This document shows, piece after piece, positions 1-9,285 of a DNA stretch of 64,000 nucleotides. Source of the stretch: an uncultured Acidobacteriia bacterium (GTDB lineage: Bacteria > Acidobacteriota > Terriglobia > Bryobacterales > Bryobacteraceae); NCBI GenBank assembly GCA_903828455.1, contig CAIKMJ010000062.1, positions 1 to 64,000 of the forward strand, in the 5' to 3' direction. Every line of letters begins with the position of its first letter. Position 1 is the first letter of the stretch. Under the pieces are notes generated by a model. That model was not told where the DNA came from. It did no database searches and saw nothing but the letters and a program-made list of their open reading frames with translations. The translations under genes were made by a program, and so were the position numbers.

Positions 1-858
1 GCCGCGATACTCGGCCGGATAATCCATCGCGCCGACTGCAACGATTGCACCCTGCCCTGCCACGAGGCGCGGATTCGACGCCATAGTGCCGACCGTGCCG
101 GGATTGGTGAGCGATATCGTAGTCCCCTGGAAATCGGCAATGCCGAGCTTGCCCGAGCGGGCGCGGGACACCAGGTCGTCAAACGCCGTCATGTACTCAA
201 TAAAGCTCATGGCCCCGGCGTTTTTGATGCACGGGACGAGAAGGTTGTGCGCGCCATTCCTGCCCGGAACGTCAATCGCCACGCCAAAGTTGATTTCCGG
301 CTTCACGACCCGGAACATTTCGCCGTCAGCATTGCTGGCAAAGGAATGATTCATCGCCGGATTGACGACCACCGCCTTTACAATCGCCCAGCCGATCAGG
401 TGCGTGTAGGAGACCTTGCTTTTGCCGAGTAATGCGCGGTGGTGATTGATGAGCCGCCGGTTTTCGTCGATGACTTTGACCGGAATAATGCGCTGCGAAG
501 TGGCGATGGGGACCGTCACACTCATCGCCATGTTTTCGGCGATGCGAGCGGCCGCCCCGTGCAGTGGCATGAGCTCATCCGAACCGGATGTGGCCGGGTT
601 AACAGCAACTGGCATCGAGGCAACGGGCATTGAGGCGACGGGCATCGACCACGCAGGTGAACCGCTCACCGCGGCGGCCGACGTTGCCCCTGTCGAGGGG
701 GCCTGATCCGCAACCGCAGTCAGCGTGCCGTTGCCTTCATGCTCAAACACGGACTTCCATGAAGAATCCACCGAGCCCCGGTCATGCCGAAACTCCTGCA
801 GAAGCTCTTCTTCAAACCACGCATTGACACCCGTTCGCGGGCCTGAATCCGGTTGCAT
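1..858 (-). CDS. kgd: Multifunctional 2-oxoglutarate metabolism enzyme, N-terminal part (partial)
   Basis: This is the first 286 codons of a gene whose 3' part lies off the left edge. The N-terminus (VNAWFEEELLQEF, then SVDSSW) matches the E1-type N-terminal helix of Kgd/SucA enzymes. After a Ser/Pro/Ala linker comes an E2-like acyltransferase core, recognised by FGVAIDVPGRNG, LLVPCIKNAGAMSF, LADFQGTT-like IADFQGTTISLTNPG and GAMDYPAEYRG. Fusion of E2 core and E1 is typical of the Kgd enzyme of the citric acid cycle, which decarboxylates 2-oxoglutarate. The ATG at 858 is the only start giving the conserved N-terminus; no clear ribosome-binding site precedes it. The linker carries three copies of SMPVA encoded by 15-bp units (605-649). 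Divergent from thrS. Confidence 0.9.
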   Translation of the reverse strand, partial: MQPDSGPRTGVNAWFEEELLQEFRHDRGSVDSSWKSVFEHEGNGTLTAVADQAPSTGATSAAAVSGSPAWSMPVASMPVASMPVAVNPATSGSDELMPLHGAAARIAENMAMSVTVPIATSQRIIPVKVIDENRRLINHHRALLGKSKVSYTHLIGWAIVKAVVVNPAMNHSFASNADGEMFRVVKPEINFGVAIDVPGRNGAHNLLVPCIKNAGAMSFIEYMTAFDDLVSRARSGKLGIADFQGTTISLTNPGTVGTMASNPRLVAGQGAIVAVGAMDYPAEYRG

Positions 859-965
859 ATGTGAAGGAAACTGTGGATTGATGCTCTTTTTCAATCATAA
901 CCGAGGGGGGTGCGGCGACGACCCGGACGAGGCCGGCGCGGGTTGTCGCTTCCAGCCCTTTCCCG

Positions 966-985
966 CTGAATGTTAACCTGAATGT
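966..985. repeat. CTGAATGT direct repeat upstream of thrS
   Basis: Two perfect copies of CTGAATGT (966-973 and 978-985) are separated by TAAC and end nine bases before the thrS start. The 12-bp period could be an operator or a chance duplication. No Shine-Dalgarno sequence is visible between the repeat and the ATG. Confidence 0.35.
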
Positions 986-994
986 TTCCCTATT

Positions 995-3001
995 ATGTCT
1001 GATATTCAAGTCACTCTGCCCGACGGCAGCGTAAAAAGCGTCGCCGCCGGAACCAGTCCGCTCGACATCGCGCGCGGCATCAGCCCCCGCCTCGCCGACG
1101 CCGCCATCGTAGCCCGGGTCAACGGGCAACTCCGCGACCTCAAACGCCCGCTCGAAGAGGACACGACTCTCCAGATCCTGACCACAAAGGATCCCGAGGC
1201 GCTCGAGGTCTACCGCCACTCCACAGCCCATCTCTGCGCCGCCGCTGTGCTTGAGCTTTTCCCCGAAACCAAGCTCGGGATCGGCCCGCCCATCGATACC
1301 GGCTTTTACTACGATTTCGACCGGCCAGAGCCGTTCACCGCCCAGGATCTGGAAAAGATCGAGGCCAGAATGTGGGAACTGCAGGCGAAGTCGCTTCCCT
1401 ACGACCGCCAGCTGATCCCGAAAGCGGAAGGCCTCAAAAAGTACGAGGCCATGAACGAGCCCATGAAGGTGGAGCTCATCACCGAGCGCGCCGACGCCAT
1501 TTTTTCCGAATACACGCTCGGTCCACATTTCATCGATTTCTGCCGCGGCCCGCACATTCCGGACACCTCGAAAATCAAGGCCTTCAAGCTGCTTTCCATC
1601 GCCGGCGCTTACTGGAAGGGCGACGAAAAGAATAAACAGCTGCAGCGAATCTATGGCACCGCGTGGTTCACGAAGAAGGAACTCGACGAGCACCTCCACA
1701 AGCTCGAAGAAGCAAAGAAGCGCGACCACCGCGTGCTCGGTCGCCAACTCGGTCTGTTCCACATCGATGAGAAGGTAGGTCAGGGCCTCGTCCTCTGGAA
1801 GCCCAAAGGCGCGGTTATCCGACAGGAACTGCAGAACTTCATCGGCGAACACCTGCGCCGCCAGGGCTATCATCAGGTGTTTACGCCGCATATCGGCAAG
1901 CTCGAACTTTATAAGACCAGCGGCCACTTCCCCTACTACGCGGAATCGCAGTTCCCGCCCCTGGTCGATCGCGAAGAGATCGCAACGCTGGTGACCGAAG
2001 GCCGCACCTGCGGGGAGCTTGCGAACCGGCTCGAAAAGGGCGATATCGAAGGCTTCCTGCTGAAGCCGATGAACTGCCCGCACCACATCCGCATCTTCGC
2101 CAGCGAGCAGCATAGCTACCGCGACCTTCCCGTCCGGCTCTCCGAGTTCGGCACCGTCTATCGTTTCGAACAGTCCGGCGAACTCGGCGGCATGACGCGC
2201 GTCCGCGGCTTCACGCAGGATGACGCGCATCTGTTCTGCACCGAAGAGCAGGTTCCGGCCGAAGTCGCCGGCTGCCTGGAACTGGTGAAGATCATCTTCA
2301 ACGTACTCGGCATGAACGAGTACCGCGTACGCGTGGGTCTGCGCGATCCCGACAGCGAAAAGTACGTCGGCGACACCGAACAGTGGGATCGCGCCGAACA
2401 GGCCTGTAAGGATGCCGCCGCATCGCTCGGCGTGCCGTTTACCGTTGAGCCCGGCGAGGCAGCCTTTTACGGTCCGAAGATCGATTTCGTGGTGAAAGAT
2501 GTCATCGGCCGCGAGTGGCAGCTCGGCACCGTGCAGGTGGATTATCAGTTACCGCGCCGCTTCGACCTTTCCTACATCGGCGCCGACAACAAACCGCACC
2601 GCCCCGTGATGATCCACCGCGCACCGTTCGGATCCATGGAACGCTTCGTCGGCGTTCTGATCGAACACTTCGCCGGTGCCTTCCCCACGTGGCTCGCTCC
2701 CGTGCAGGCTGCCGTCCTGCCGATCACGGATAAACAGAACGGCTATGCCAGCGAAGTAGTGGAGAAGCTCAAAGCAGTCGGCGTGCGTGCCGTCCTCGAT
2801 GACCGGAACGAGAAGGTGAACCTCAAGATCCGCGACGCGCAACTGGACAAGGTTCCGTACATGCTGGTGATCGGCGGTCGTGAAGCCGAAGCCGGCCAGG
2901 TAGCCGTACGCCATCGCAAGCGCGCCGATCTCGGCGCCGTGGCACTGGACGCCTTCATTTCGACCATCACCAAAGAGATCGCCGACAAATCGGCGGACTA
3001 A
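995..3001 (+). CDS. thrS: Threonyl-tRNA synthetase
   Basis: Cytoplasmic class II synthetase that charges tRNA-Thr. The 668-residue product is full length. In order it shows an N-terminal TGS domain (about 1-63), the editing/SAD domain with the HSTAH metal motif at 75-79, a class II core with the zinc-site MNCPHH, motif 2 (TVYRFEQSGELGG followed by RVRGFTQDDAH), motif 3 (MIHRAPFGSMERF), and a C-terminal anticodon-binding domain starting around APVQAAVLPITD. The start at 995 gives the normal TGS beginning (MSDIQVTLPDGS). It lies 18 bp upstream of an ABC transporter gene pair on the same strand, so the three may be co-transcribed, although no functional link is obvious. Confidence 0.98.
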   Translation: MSDIQVTLPDGSVKSVAAGTSPLDIARGISPRLADAAIVARVNGQLRDLKRPLEEDTTLQILTTKDPEALEVYRHSTAHLCAAAVLELFPETKLGIGPPIDTGFYYDFDRPEPFTAQDLEKIEARMWELQAKSLPYDRQLIPKAEGLKKYEAMNEPMKVELITERADAIFSEYTLGPHFIDFCRGPHIPDTSKIKAFKLLSIAGAYWKGDEKNKQLQRIYGTAWFTKKELDEHLHKLEEAKKRDHRVLGRQLGLFHIDEKVGQGLVLWKPKGAVIRQELQNFIGEHLRRQGYHQVFTPHIGKLELYKTSGHFPYYAESQFPPLVDREEIATLVTEGRTCGELANRLEKGDIEGFLLKPMNCPHHIRIFASEQHSYRDLPVRLSEFGTVYRFEQSGELGGMTRVRGFTQDDAHLFCTEEQVPAEVAGCLELVKIIFNVLGMNEYRVRVGLRDPDSEKYVGDTEQWDRAEQACKDAAASLGVPFTVEPGEAAFYGPKIDFVVKDVIGREWQLGTVQVDYQLPRRFDLSYIGADNKPHRPVMIHRAPFGSMERFVGVLIEHFAGAFPTWLAPVQAAVLPITDKQNGYASEVVEKLKAVGVRAVLDDRNEKVNLKIRDAQLDKVPYMLVIGGREAEAGQVAVRHRKRADLGAVALDAFISTITKEIADKSAD

Positions 3002-3019
3002 GAGCGGGAGTCCGCCCGC

Positions 3020-3946
3020 ATGAGCAGCGCCGCCATCGAGGTTCGGGGGCTCCGCAAAAGCTACGGAGAGGTCGAAGCCGTGCGCGGCATCGACTTCGAA
3101 GTGGCCGCCGGCGAGGTCTTTGCCCTGCTCGGACCCAACGGCGCCGGCAAGACCACGACCGTGGAAATCCTCGAGGGGATTCGCCAGCGCACCTCGGGCG
3201 ACGTGCGCGTGCTCGGTTTCGACCCGGACCGACAGAAGATGCAGTTGAAGGACCGCATCGGTGTCTGTCTGCAGTCCACCAATTTTCCGGATAAGATGCG
3301 CGTTCGCGAGGCCCTCGATCTCTTTGGATCGTTCTACAGCCAGACCCGCGGCACTGCGGCGCTCCTCGGCCGCCTCCAGCTCGAAGAGAAGCGCGACGCC
3401 TTCTACGGCACGCTTTCGGGCGGGCAGAAGCAGCGGCTCGCCATCGCGCTCGCGCTGGTCAACAACCCGGCGCTGCTCTTCCTCGACGAACCCACATCGG
3501 GTCTCGACCCGCAGGTGCGGCTGGAAATCCACGCCCTGATCGCCCAACTGCGCGCCGAAGGCTGCACGATCCTGCTCACGACGCACTACATCGAGGAGGC
3601 CGAACGACTCTGCGATCGTGTGGCGATCATCGATGAAGGGCGCATCGTCGCCCTCGGCACGCCTCGTGAGTTGCAGAAGGCAGGTGAGGCGGAATCATCC
3701 GTCACGATCCTCTGCGACCAGACGCTCATCGGCCGCAACCTGCCCGCATGGCCCGGTGCGACAAAAACCGAACTTAGCGACGACGGCCGCCGCCTGACTG
3801 CGCACTCGGCGCATCCGGCGCGGACACTGGCCGGAATGCTGAACTGGCTGGAAGTATCGCGAATCGGGCTCGAAGACGTGCGCCTCAGTCGTCCCACGCT
3901 GGAAGACGTATTCATCGCGATGACCGGAAAGAGGCTGCGCGAATGA
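3020..3946 (+). CDS. ABC transporter ATP-binding protein (DrrA/CcmA-like)
   Basis: Cytoplasmic ATPase subunit of an ABC-2 type exporter. Walker A is GPNGAGKT (residues 38-45), the Q-loop follows at VCLQSTNF, the signature is LSGGQKQR, Walker B is LLFLDEPTSGLD and the switch His is in TTHYIEEAE. Length (308 residues) and the C-terminal extension after the ATPase fold fit the DrrA/NatA class used for drugs, sodium or lipid-type substrates. The stop overlaps the start of the permease gene by four bases (ATGA), so they form one transporter. Substrate unknown. Confidence 0.92.
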   Translation: MSSAAIEVRGLRKSYGEVEAVRGIDFEVAAGEVFALLGPNGAGKTTTVEILEGIRQRTSGDVRVLGFDPDRQKMQLKDRIGVCLQSTNFPDKMRVREALDLFGSFYSQTRGTAALLGRLQLEEKRDAFYGTLSGGQKQRLAIALALVNNPALLFLDEPTSGLDPQVRLEIHALIAQLRAEGCTILLTTHYIEEAERLCDRVAIIDEGRIVALGTPRELQKAGEAESSVTILCDQTLIGRNLPAWPGATKTELSDDGRRLTAHSAHPARTLAGMLNWLEVSRIGLEDVRLSRPTLEDVFIAMTGKRLRE

Positions 3947-4767
3947 AGGCATACCTGAGCCTGATCCGCATCGATCTCAAGCTGGCCTTTCGACAGAAAG
4001 TGGTCATTTTCTTCAACCTTTTGATGCCGCTGGCACTGTTCATGATCTTCGCCGAGATCAATCGCACGGAGCGAAGCGGCGGGATCGGCGACGTTGTGAC
4101 CATGGTCAGCGTCATTGGCATCCTCGGCACCGGTCTGTTCGGAGCAGGGATGCGAGCCGCGCAGGAACGGGAAGCGAACGTCCTGCGGCGCTACAAGGTC
4201 GCGCCGATCACACCGCTTCCGCTCCTGGTTGCTTCGATGGTCACAGGTCTGGCCGTTTACATGCCGTTCGTCGTATTGATGCTGACGGTGGCGCACGTGC
4301 GCTACGGCATGAACGTTCCGTCGAACCTTGTGTCGGTGCTCGTGTTCATCGCGCTGGGGGTGACGGCGATTCGCTCTATCGGCCTGATCGTCGGCGCTGT
4401 GGTGAACTCAACGCAGGAAAGCGGCATTCTCGTGCAGGTTCTCTACATGAGCATGCTGTTCCTCAGCGGCGCCACTTTCCCAACGCAGATGTTCCCGGCC
4501 TGGCTTTTGAAGGTGAGCCGCTTCGTCCCTGCCGCTTATATCGTGAACGGGTTGCAGTCCATTCTGCTCCGCCATGAGACGCTCTGGACAAACTGGCCCG
4601 GAGCCGCGGCGCTGCTTCTGACCACCGCCGTTGGACTGCTGCTGTCGGTCAAGCTCTTCCGCTGGGAAAAGGAAGAAAAGCTGCGACCCGCGGCGAAGCT
4701 GTGGTTGCTGGCAGTGCTGCTGCCTTTCGCCCTGCCTGGGCTGTGGCATCTGTACACGGGCGCGTGA
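3943..4767 (+). CDS. ABC-2 type transporter permease
   Basis: Membrane subunit (274 residues) paired with the preceding ATPase by an ATGA overlap. The chain has an N-terminal cytoplasmic amphipathic start, then about six hydrophobic segments, for example VVIFFNLLMPLALFMIFAEI, GLAVYMPFVVLMLTVAHV, NLVSVLVFIALGVTAI and a final WLLAVLLPFALPGLWHL. The motif VLYMSMLFLSGATFP is typical of ABC-2 permeases. It probably exports a drug-like or lipid-like compound; nothing in the sequence identifies which. Its 3' end faces the RND pump gene with 46 bp between stops. Confidence 0.9.
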   Translation: MKAYLSLIRIDLKLAFRQKVVIFFNLLMPLALFMIFAEINRTERSGGIGDVVTMVSVIGILGTGLFGAGMRAAQEREANVLRRYKVAPITPLPLLVASMVTGLAVYMPFVVLMLTVAHVRYGMNVPSNLVSVLVFIALGVTAIRSIGLIVGAVVNSTQESGILVQVLYMSMLFLSGATFPTQMFPAWLLKVSRFVPAAYIVNGLQSILLRHETLWTNWPGAAALLLTTAVGLLLSVKLFRWEKEEKLRPAAKLWLLAVLLPFALPGLWHLYTGA

Positions 4768-4813
4768 ACCCGTCAGTCCGGCTGAAAGCCACCAGTCCGG
4801 CCGCGCGTATTTT

Positions 4814-7800
4814 CTACGCGTGAGTGTTCTTATCGCTCAGGTAGTAGTGAACAGCCGGTGTCACCACCAGCGACAACACCATCGAAGCAACAATGCCGCC
4901 GATGACCGCTATTGCCAGCGGCTGGAGCATCTGGGAACCTGCACCGATCGCCAGCGAGAGCGGGATCATTCCCGCCACTGTGGCCAGCGCCGTCATCAAA
5001 ATGGGGCGGAGCCGCCGCTCGCCAGCTTCGATCATCGCGTCCATGGGAGAAGCACCCTCCGCACGGAAGCGCTGATCGGCATCGAGCAGCAGAATGCCGT
5101 TCTTGGCCACAATACCGATGACCATGATCAGCCCCATGAACGAGGAAATGTTGAAGCTCGTGCCCGTCACCAGAAGCGCAAGAAACACACCCGACGTAGA
5201 GAGCAGCGCCGAAGCGACAATGGCCACCGGCGCGCCGAAATTGCGGAATTCAAAGAGGAGGACCGTGAACACAAGCACGATCGCCAGCACCAGCACCACC
5301 AGAAGATCGCGGAACGACTTCTGCTGTTCAGCGTAAGTTCCGCCGTAAACAACACGGATCGCCGACGGCAGGTGAAGTTCGTCTACCGCCTTCTTCACCG
5401 TCTCCATCCCTTTGCCGAGGCTCACACCTTCAAAGCGGCCAGTTACGGCAATATTGCGTTGCAGATTCTCGCGCCGCACTTCGGTCTGCCCTGCTTCGTT
5501 ACTGAACGTGGCTACCGAACCCAGAGTCACTGTCTTACCCGTCGAACTGCTGGTAATCATGGTGTTGCGGATGTTGTCGAGCGAGGCGCGCGAAGTATCC
5601 GGGAAGCGCACCCGGATGGTGTAGGAGCGGTCATTCACGATCGCCGGCGCCGTAGCGGGTTCGCCCTGCAGGATCGCACTGGCATCCAGTTCAATCTCCT
5701 GCGGCGTGAAACCGGCGCGTGCCGCCACAACTTCATCCACATGCATGATGATCGCCGAACCGCTGACTGTATTTTCAATCCCGTTCTTTACGTCCTTCAC
5801 CGTCGGAATCTTCTTGATCCGGTCGCCCACCTTTGGTCCCCACACCTTGAGAAGTGCCGGGTCCTGCGCGAACAGCTTGATCTCGATCGGTTCCGGCGAA
5901 CTGGTCAGATCGCCGATCATGTCCTGCAATACCTGAATAAACTCCACGTCGAGCTGCGGGTACTTCTCGTTCACCTCTTTGCGGATATCGGAAATCACAT
6001 CGTCGATCGCGCGATCGCGCTTGCTCTTCAGGCGAACCGAAAAGTCACCCGTGTTGGCTTCGGTCACAGCCGCCAGACCGAGTTGCAATCCTGTGCGGCG
6101 CGACGTGCCGGCAACCTCAGGCGTTGATTTGAGAATCTTCTCCACCCCAAGCAGTACTTCGTTGGTATCTGCCAGCGAGGAGCCGGCAGGCATCAGGTAG
6201 TCGAGAATGAATCCGCCTTCGTCCATGGCGGGCAGAAGATCGCTGCCCAGCGCCGTGTAGCAGTAATAGGAACCGCCGATGAGCGCGAGCGAGAACAGCG
6301 CCAGTGCGGCCGGATATCGGAGCGCAGCGCGAAGTACCCCCGCGTAGCCGCGCGTCAGCTTGCCCATGAAGCCGGTTGTGGATGCGGCGTGTCCGTGGAG
6401 GTCCGTTGTAGCGGTCGTATGTTCGCTCGCCTTGCGGCGCAACAGGAAGTGGCTCAGCGTCGGTGTCCAGGTCAGCGCCAGTCCCAGCGACGTCAGCAGC
6501 GCAGTACCCACCGTAACCGCAAGCGCGCGGAAGAAGGTGCCGGTAACGCCGGTAATGGTAACCAGCGGGAGAAATACCACAATCGGCGTGATTGTGGACC
6601 CGATCAGCGGCACCCGGATTTCAGCCAGCGCGAGCCGGATGGCCTCCGCGCGGCTCTGCCCGGAATCGCGGTGCAGAACAATGTTCTCTACCACCACGAT
6701 GGCGTCATCGATCACCAGACCCACGGCGGCTGCAAGTCCGCCCAGCGTCATGAGGTTGAAGCTCTCGCCCAGCAGACGCAGTGCGATCAGAGTCAGCGCA
6801 ATCGTCGCCGGGATCACCAGACCGGCAACCAGCGAACTGCCCCAGTCGCGCAGGAACAGCACCAGAATTACGGCAGCCAGCGCCAGTCCGATCAGGATGG
6901 CGTCGCGCACGCTGGCAATGGAGTCGCGAACGATTTCCGACTGATCGTAAAATGCTTCCAGATTCACGCCGGGAGGCAGAGTCTTGCGAATTTCAGCGAG
7001 TTCCGCCGTCACCGCATCGGCCACCGCAACCGTGTTGCTGTCCGGCTGACGGAACAGATTCAGCAGCACCGCAGGCTTACCGTTGGCCGTAACCATGGTG
7101 TAAACCGGCATGACCGACGGCTTCACTTCGCCGATGTCGCCGATCCGCACGGGCGCGCCGGTCGGAGTCGTGCGCAGCACAATGTTGGCAATTTCTTCCG
7201 GCGTGCGGGTCTGTCCGCTCACCAGTGCCAGCGAAAGTTCGTGATTGTTCTCCAGCAGACCGGGCGAATCGATCATGTTGCTTTTCGCCACCGAGTCCAG
7301 GATGCCCTGCACCGTCACCTGCGCTTCAAGCAGCTTGGCCGGATCCGGCTCGATCTGGAACTCGGGAACCTGCCCGCCCTGGACCACGATCATGGAAACG
7401 CCGTTCACTCGATTCAGCCGCGGCTTGATCGTGTAATTCGCCAGCTCCCACAGCTTGGTCTGAGGAATCGTATCGGATGTCAGGCTATAGCCGATGATCG
7501 GAAACGCCGCAAACGTCAACCGGTTGGCCGTCAGCTTCGCTGATTGCGGGAGCGTCGTCTGCACCCGCGCCAGCGCGGCGTTCACCGACTGCAGCGTCTG
7601 GAACATGTCGACGCCCCAGTTGAAGAAAAGGTTCACTTCCGCAGAACCGCGGCTCGTATTCGACCGGACCGAATCGAGGCCCGGCACACTGTTGAGCGCT
7701 TCTTCAATTGGCCGGGTAACCGTGACCTGCATCTGGTCGATCGGCGCCACGCCGTTGTCCACGCCAACCACGATGCGCGGGAAATCGGTCGACGGAAATA

Positions 7801-7936
7801 CCGACACCGGAATTCGGAACGCGAGATAGGCGCCCGCCAGGATCAGCGTGAGAATGACGAAGATGACAGGCTTACCGAATCGGGCCGTCCAGTGCTCAGG
7901 CCCCTGGCCGTTGTCGGGAGGAAGAGGCTCCGGCAT
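4814..7936 (-). CDS. RND efflux pump, inner-membrane transporter (AcrB/MexB-like)
   Basis: Proton-driven inner-membrane pump of a tripartite efflux system, 1040 residues, normal length for the family. The first membrane segment is VIFVILTLILAGAYLAF. TM4 contains the paired aspartates in GLVIDDAIVVVENI and TM10 contains the lysine in VAKNGILLLD, so the proton-relay residues are present and the arrangement is drug-type (HAE) rather than CusA-type. Two large periplasmic loops lie between TM1-2 and TM7-8. The ATG overlaps the stop of the adaptor gene (ATGA at 7936). Gene order tolC-adaptor-pump on the minus strand makes one operon, divergent from a two-component regulator. Substrate unknown. Confidence 0.95.
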   Translation of the reverse strand: MPEPLPPDNGQGPEHWTARFGKPVIFVILTLILAGAYLAFRIPVSVFPSTDFPRIVVGVDNGVAPIDQMQVTVTRPIEEALNSVPGLDSVRSNTSRGSAEVNLFFNWGVDMFQTLQSVNAALARVQTTLPQSAKLTANRLTFAAFPIIGYSLTSDTIPQTKLWELANYTIKPRLNRVNGVSMIVVQGGQVPEFQIEPDPAKLLEAQVTVQGILDSVAKSNMIDSPGLLENNHELSLALVSGQTRTPEEIANIVLRTTPTGAPVRIGDIGEVKPSVMPVYTMVTANGKPAVLLNLFRQPDSNTVAVADAVTAELAEIRKTLPPGVNLEAFYDQSEIVRDSIASVRDAILIGLALAAVILVLFLRDWGSSLVAGLVIPATIALTLIALRLLGESFNLMTLGGLAAAVGLVIDDAIVVVENIVLHRDSGQSRAEAIRLALAEIRVPLIGSTITPIVVFLPLVTITGVTGTFFRALAVTVGTALLTSLGLALTWTPTLSHFLLRRKASEHTTATTDLHGHAASTTGFMGKLTRGYAGVLRAALRYPAALALFSLALIGGSYYCYTALGSDLLPAMDEGGFILDYLMPAGSSLADTNEVLLGVEKILKSTPEVAGTSRRTGLQLGLAAVTEANTGDFSVRLKSKRDRAIDDVISDIRKEVNEKYPQLDVEFIQVLQDMIGDLTSSPEPIEIKLFAQDPALLKVWGPKVGDRIKKIPTVKDVKNGIENTVSGSAIIMHVDEVVAARAGFTPQEIELDASAILQGEPATAPAIVNDRSYTIRVRFPDTSRASLDNIRNTMITSSSTGKTVTLGSVATFSNEAGQTEVRRENLQRNIAVTGRFEGVSLGKGMETVKKAVDELHLPSAIRVVYGGTYAEQQKSFRDLLVVLVLAIVLVFTVLLFEFRNFGAPVAIVASALLSTSGVFLALLVTGTSFNISSFMGLIMVIGIVAKNGILLLDADQRFRAEGASPMDAMIEAGERRLRPILMTALATVAGMIPLSLAIGAGSQMLQPLAIAVIGGIVASMVLSLVVTPAVHYYLSDKNTHA

Positions 7937-9285
7937 TATTTCTTGTCCTTGCTGTCCTTCTTCGCGTCAGCCTTGGGAGCGCCGGTGGGCGATGGCTTGG
8001 CGTCGTCATCGGCGTCATCGTCATCATCGTCATCTTCTTCAGCCTTGAGAGTGACCTTCGCCTTATTCTCAAGACCCAGTCCGCCGGAGGTGATCACTTT
8101 TTCACCCTCGGCAAGCCCGGTCAGAATCTGCACGCGATTGCCTTCGCGAATTCCGACGGTCACCTTGCGCTCGCGCGCTTTGGAATCGGCGCCGAAGATC
8201 ATGACCTTTTCGCCGCCTTCATCGGAATTCAGAATTGCCGATGCCGGGACCAGAACCGCATCGCGGATCAGATCGGCGCGAATCGAAACCCTTGCGGTTG
8301 CGCCGGGCTTCAGCGCCTCGCCAGGATTATCGGCCTGCACCCATACTTCAACGGTCGTGGTGGTGGCATTCGCCGCGGGGCTCACTACGGTGACAGTACC
8401 GGTCACTGTACCGTCCGGTGTTGTGATGGTCGCCTGCTTGCCCACCTTCACGAACGAAGCCTGTTTAATCGGAACGTTCGTGCGAGCGACGATCCGCGAA
8501 ATATCGAGGATCGTCACCAGTGGCTGCCCGGGTTGGGCAAGCTCGCCGGGATAAACCTGACGCTCGGAGACCACGCCGCTGATGGGCGTGCGGATCTCGG
8601 TATACGAGACCTGCACGTTGGCACTTTCGTAATGCGCCTTAGCTGCATTCACCTGCGCTTCAGCGGCCTTCACCTGCTCGGCACCGGTCACCTGCTGCAC
8701 CGTCTGCAGGTGCTGCCTGGCGGTATCGTACTGGCTCTGCGCCTGCACCATGGCTACCTTGGCGTCATCCACCAACTTCTGTGCCAGCGCGCCCTGCTTC
8801 TGCAGTTCGACCCGGCTTTCGTAGACTTTCTTCGCCGCTTCGAGCGCCTGTTCGGCCGACTGCAGGTCGGCCTGCGCCTTCGTCCTGTCCTCCACGATCG
8901 TGGCTCGCGAGGCTGTCTGATAAGCGGACTGCGCCTGATCGTACTGGCTCTTGCTTTCCTGCGCCGCCGCCGCCAGATCGCGGCCTTCCAGTTGTGCGAT
9001 CAGCTGCCCGGCCTTCACATGGTCGCCGCGATTCACCAGCACCTTCGCCACCGGCGCGGCAATCTTCGAAGTCAGGTTCGACTGGTTGATCGGATACAGC
9101 ACCGCATCGCCTTCCACAAGGAGATCGATGGGGCCCTTTGCCGCCGCATCCACTTCGACCGGAACCGGCGCTTCACCTTCCTCAGCCTCGGCTTCCTTCT
9201 CTTTCGCTTTGCCACAGCCAGTCGCCAGGAGCGCAGCCAGCAGCACACAGGCGAGGAGCGACTTTTCAAACCCAGATTTCATCAT
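7936..9285 (-). CDS. RND efflux periplasmic adaptor (membrane-fusion lipoprotein)
   Basis: Periplasmic adaptor linking pump and outer-membrane channel. The N-terminus has a lipoprotein signal ending LLATGC (Cys24, with Ala rather than Leu at -3). It then shows the first beta-barrel/lipoyl half (VAKVLVNRGDHVKAGQLIAQLEG), a long alpha-helical hairpin rich in Ala/Gln/Glu, and the second lipoyl half (YTEIRTPISGVVSERQVYPGELAQPGQPL), as in AcrA-type proteins. The last 45 or so residues are odd: a run of aspartates (EEDDDDDDDADDD) followed by Lys/Asp-rich sequence. It overlaps the pump gene by one ATGA and begins one base after the tolC-like stop. Confidence 0.93.
   Translation of the reverse strand: MMKSGFEKSLLACVLLAALLATGCGKAKEKEAEAEEGEAPVPVEVDAAAKGPIDLLVEGDAVLYPINQSNLTSKIAAPVAKVLVNRGDHVKAGQLIAQLEGRDLAAAAQESKSQYDQAQSAYQTASRATIVEDRTKAQADLQSAEQALEAAKKVYESRVELQKQGALAQKLVDDAKVAMVQAQSQYDTARQHLQTVQQVTGAEQVKAAEAQVNAAKAHYESANVQVSYTEIRTPISGVVSERQVYPGELAQPGQPLVTILDISRIVARTNVPIKQASFVKVGKQATITTPDGTVTGTVTVVSPAANATTTTVEVWVQADNPGEALKPGATARVSIRADLIRDAVLVPASAILNSDEGGEKVMIFGADSKARERKVTVGIREGNRVQILTGLAEGEKVITSGGLGLENKAKVTLKAEEDDDDDDDADDDAKPSPTGAPKADAKKDSKDKK

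Noticed and set aside
812-2230. Long minus-strand frame opposite thrS
   Set aside because: Antisense to an unambiguous thrS; the translation has no motif and the composition typical of shadow frames in GC-rich DNA.
4804-4820. Rho-independent terminator between the ABC permease and RND genes
   Set aside because: CGCGTA/TACGCG is a perfect inverted repeat but has a 6-bp stem, no T-run, and includes the RND stop codon.
4631-6127. 498-codon plus-strand frame opposite the RND pump
   Set aside because: Antisense shadow, rich in His/Arg/Gln, no family features.
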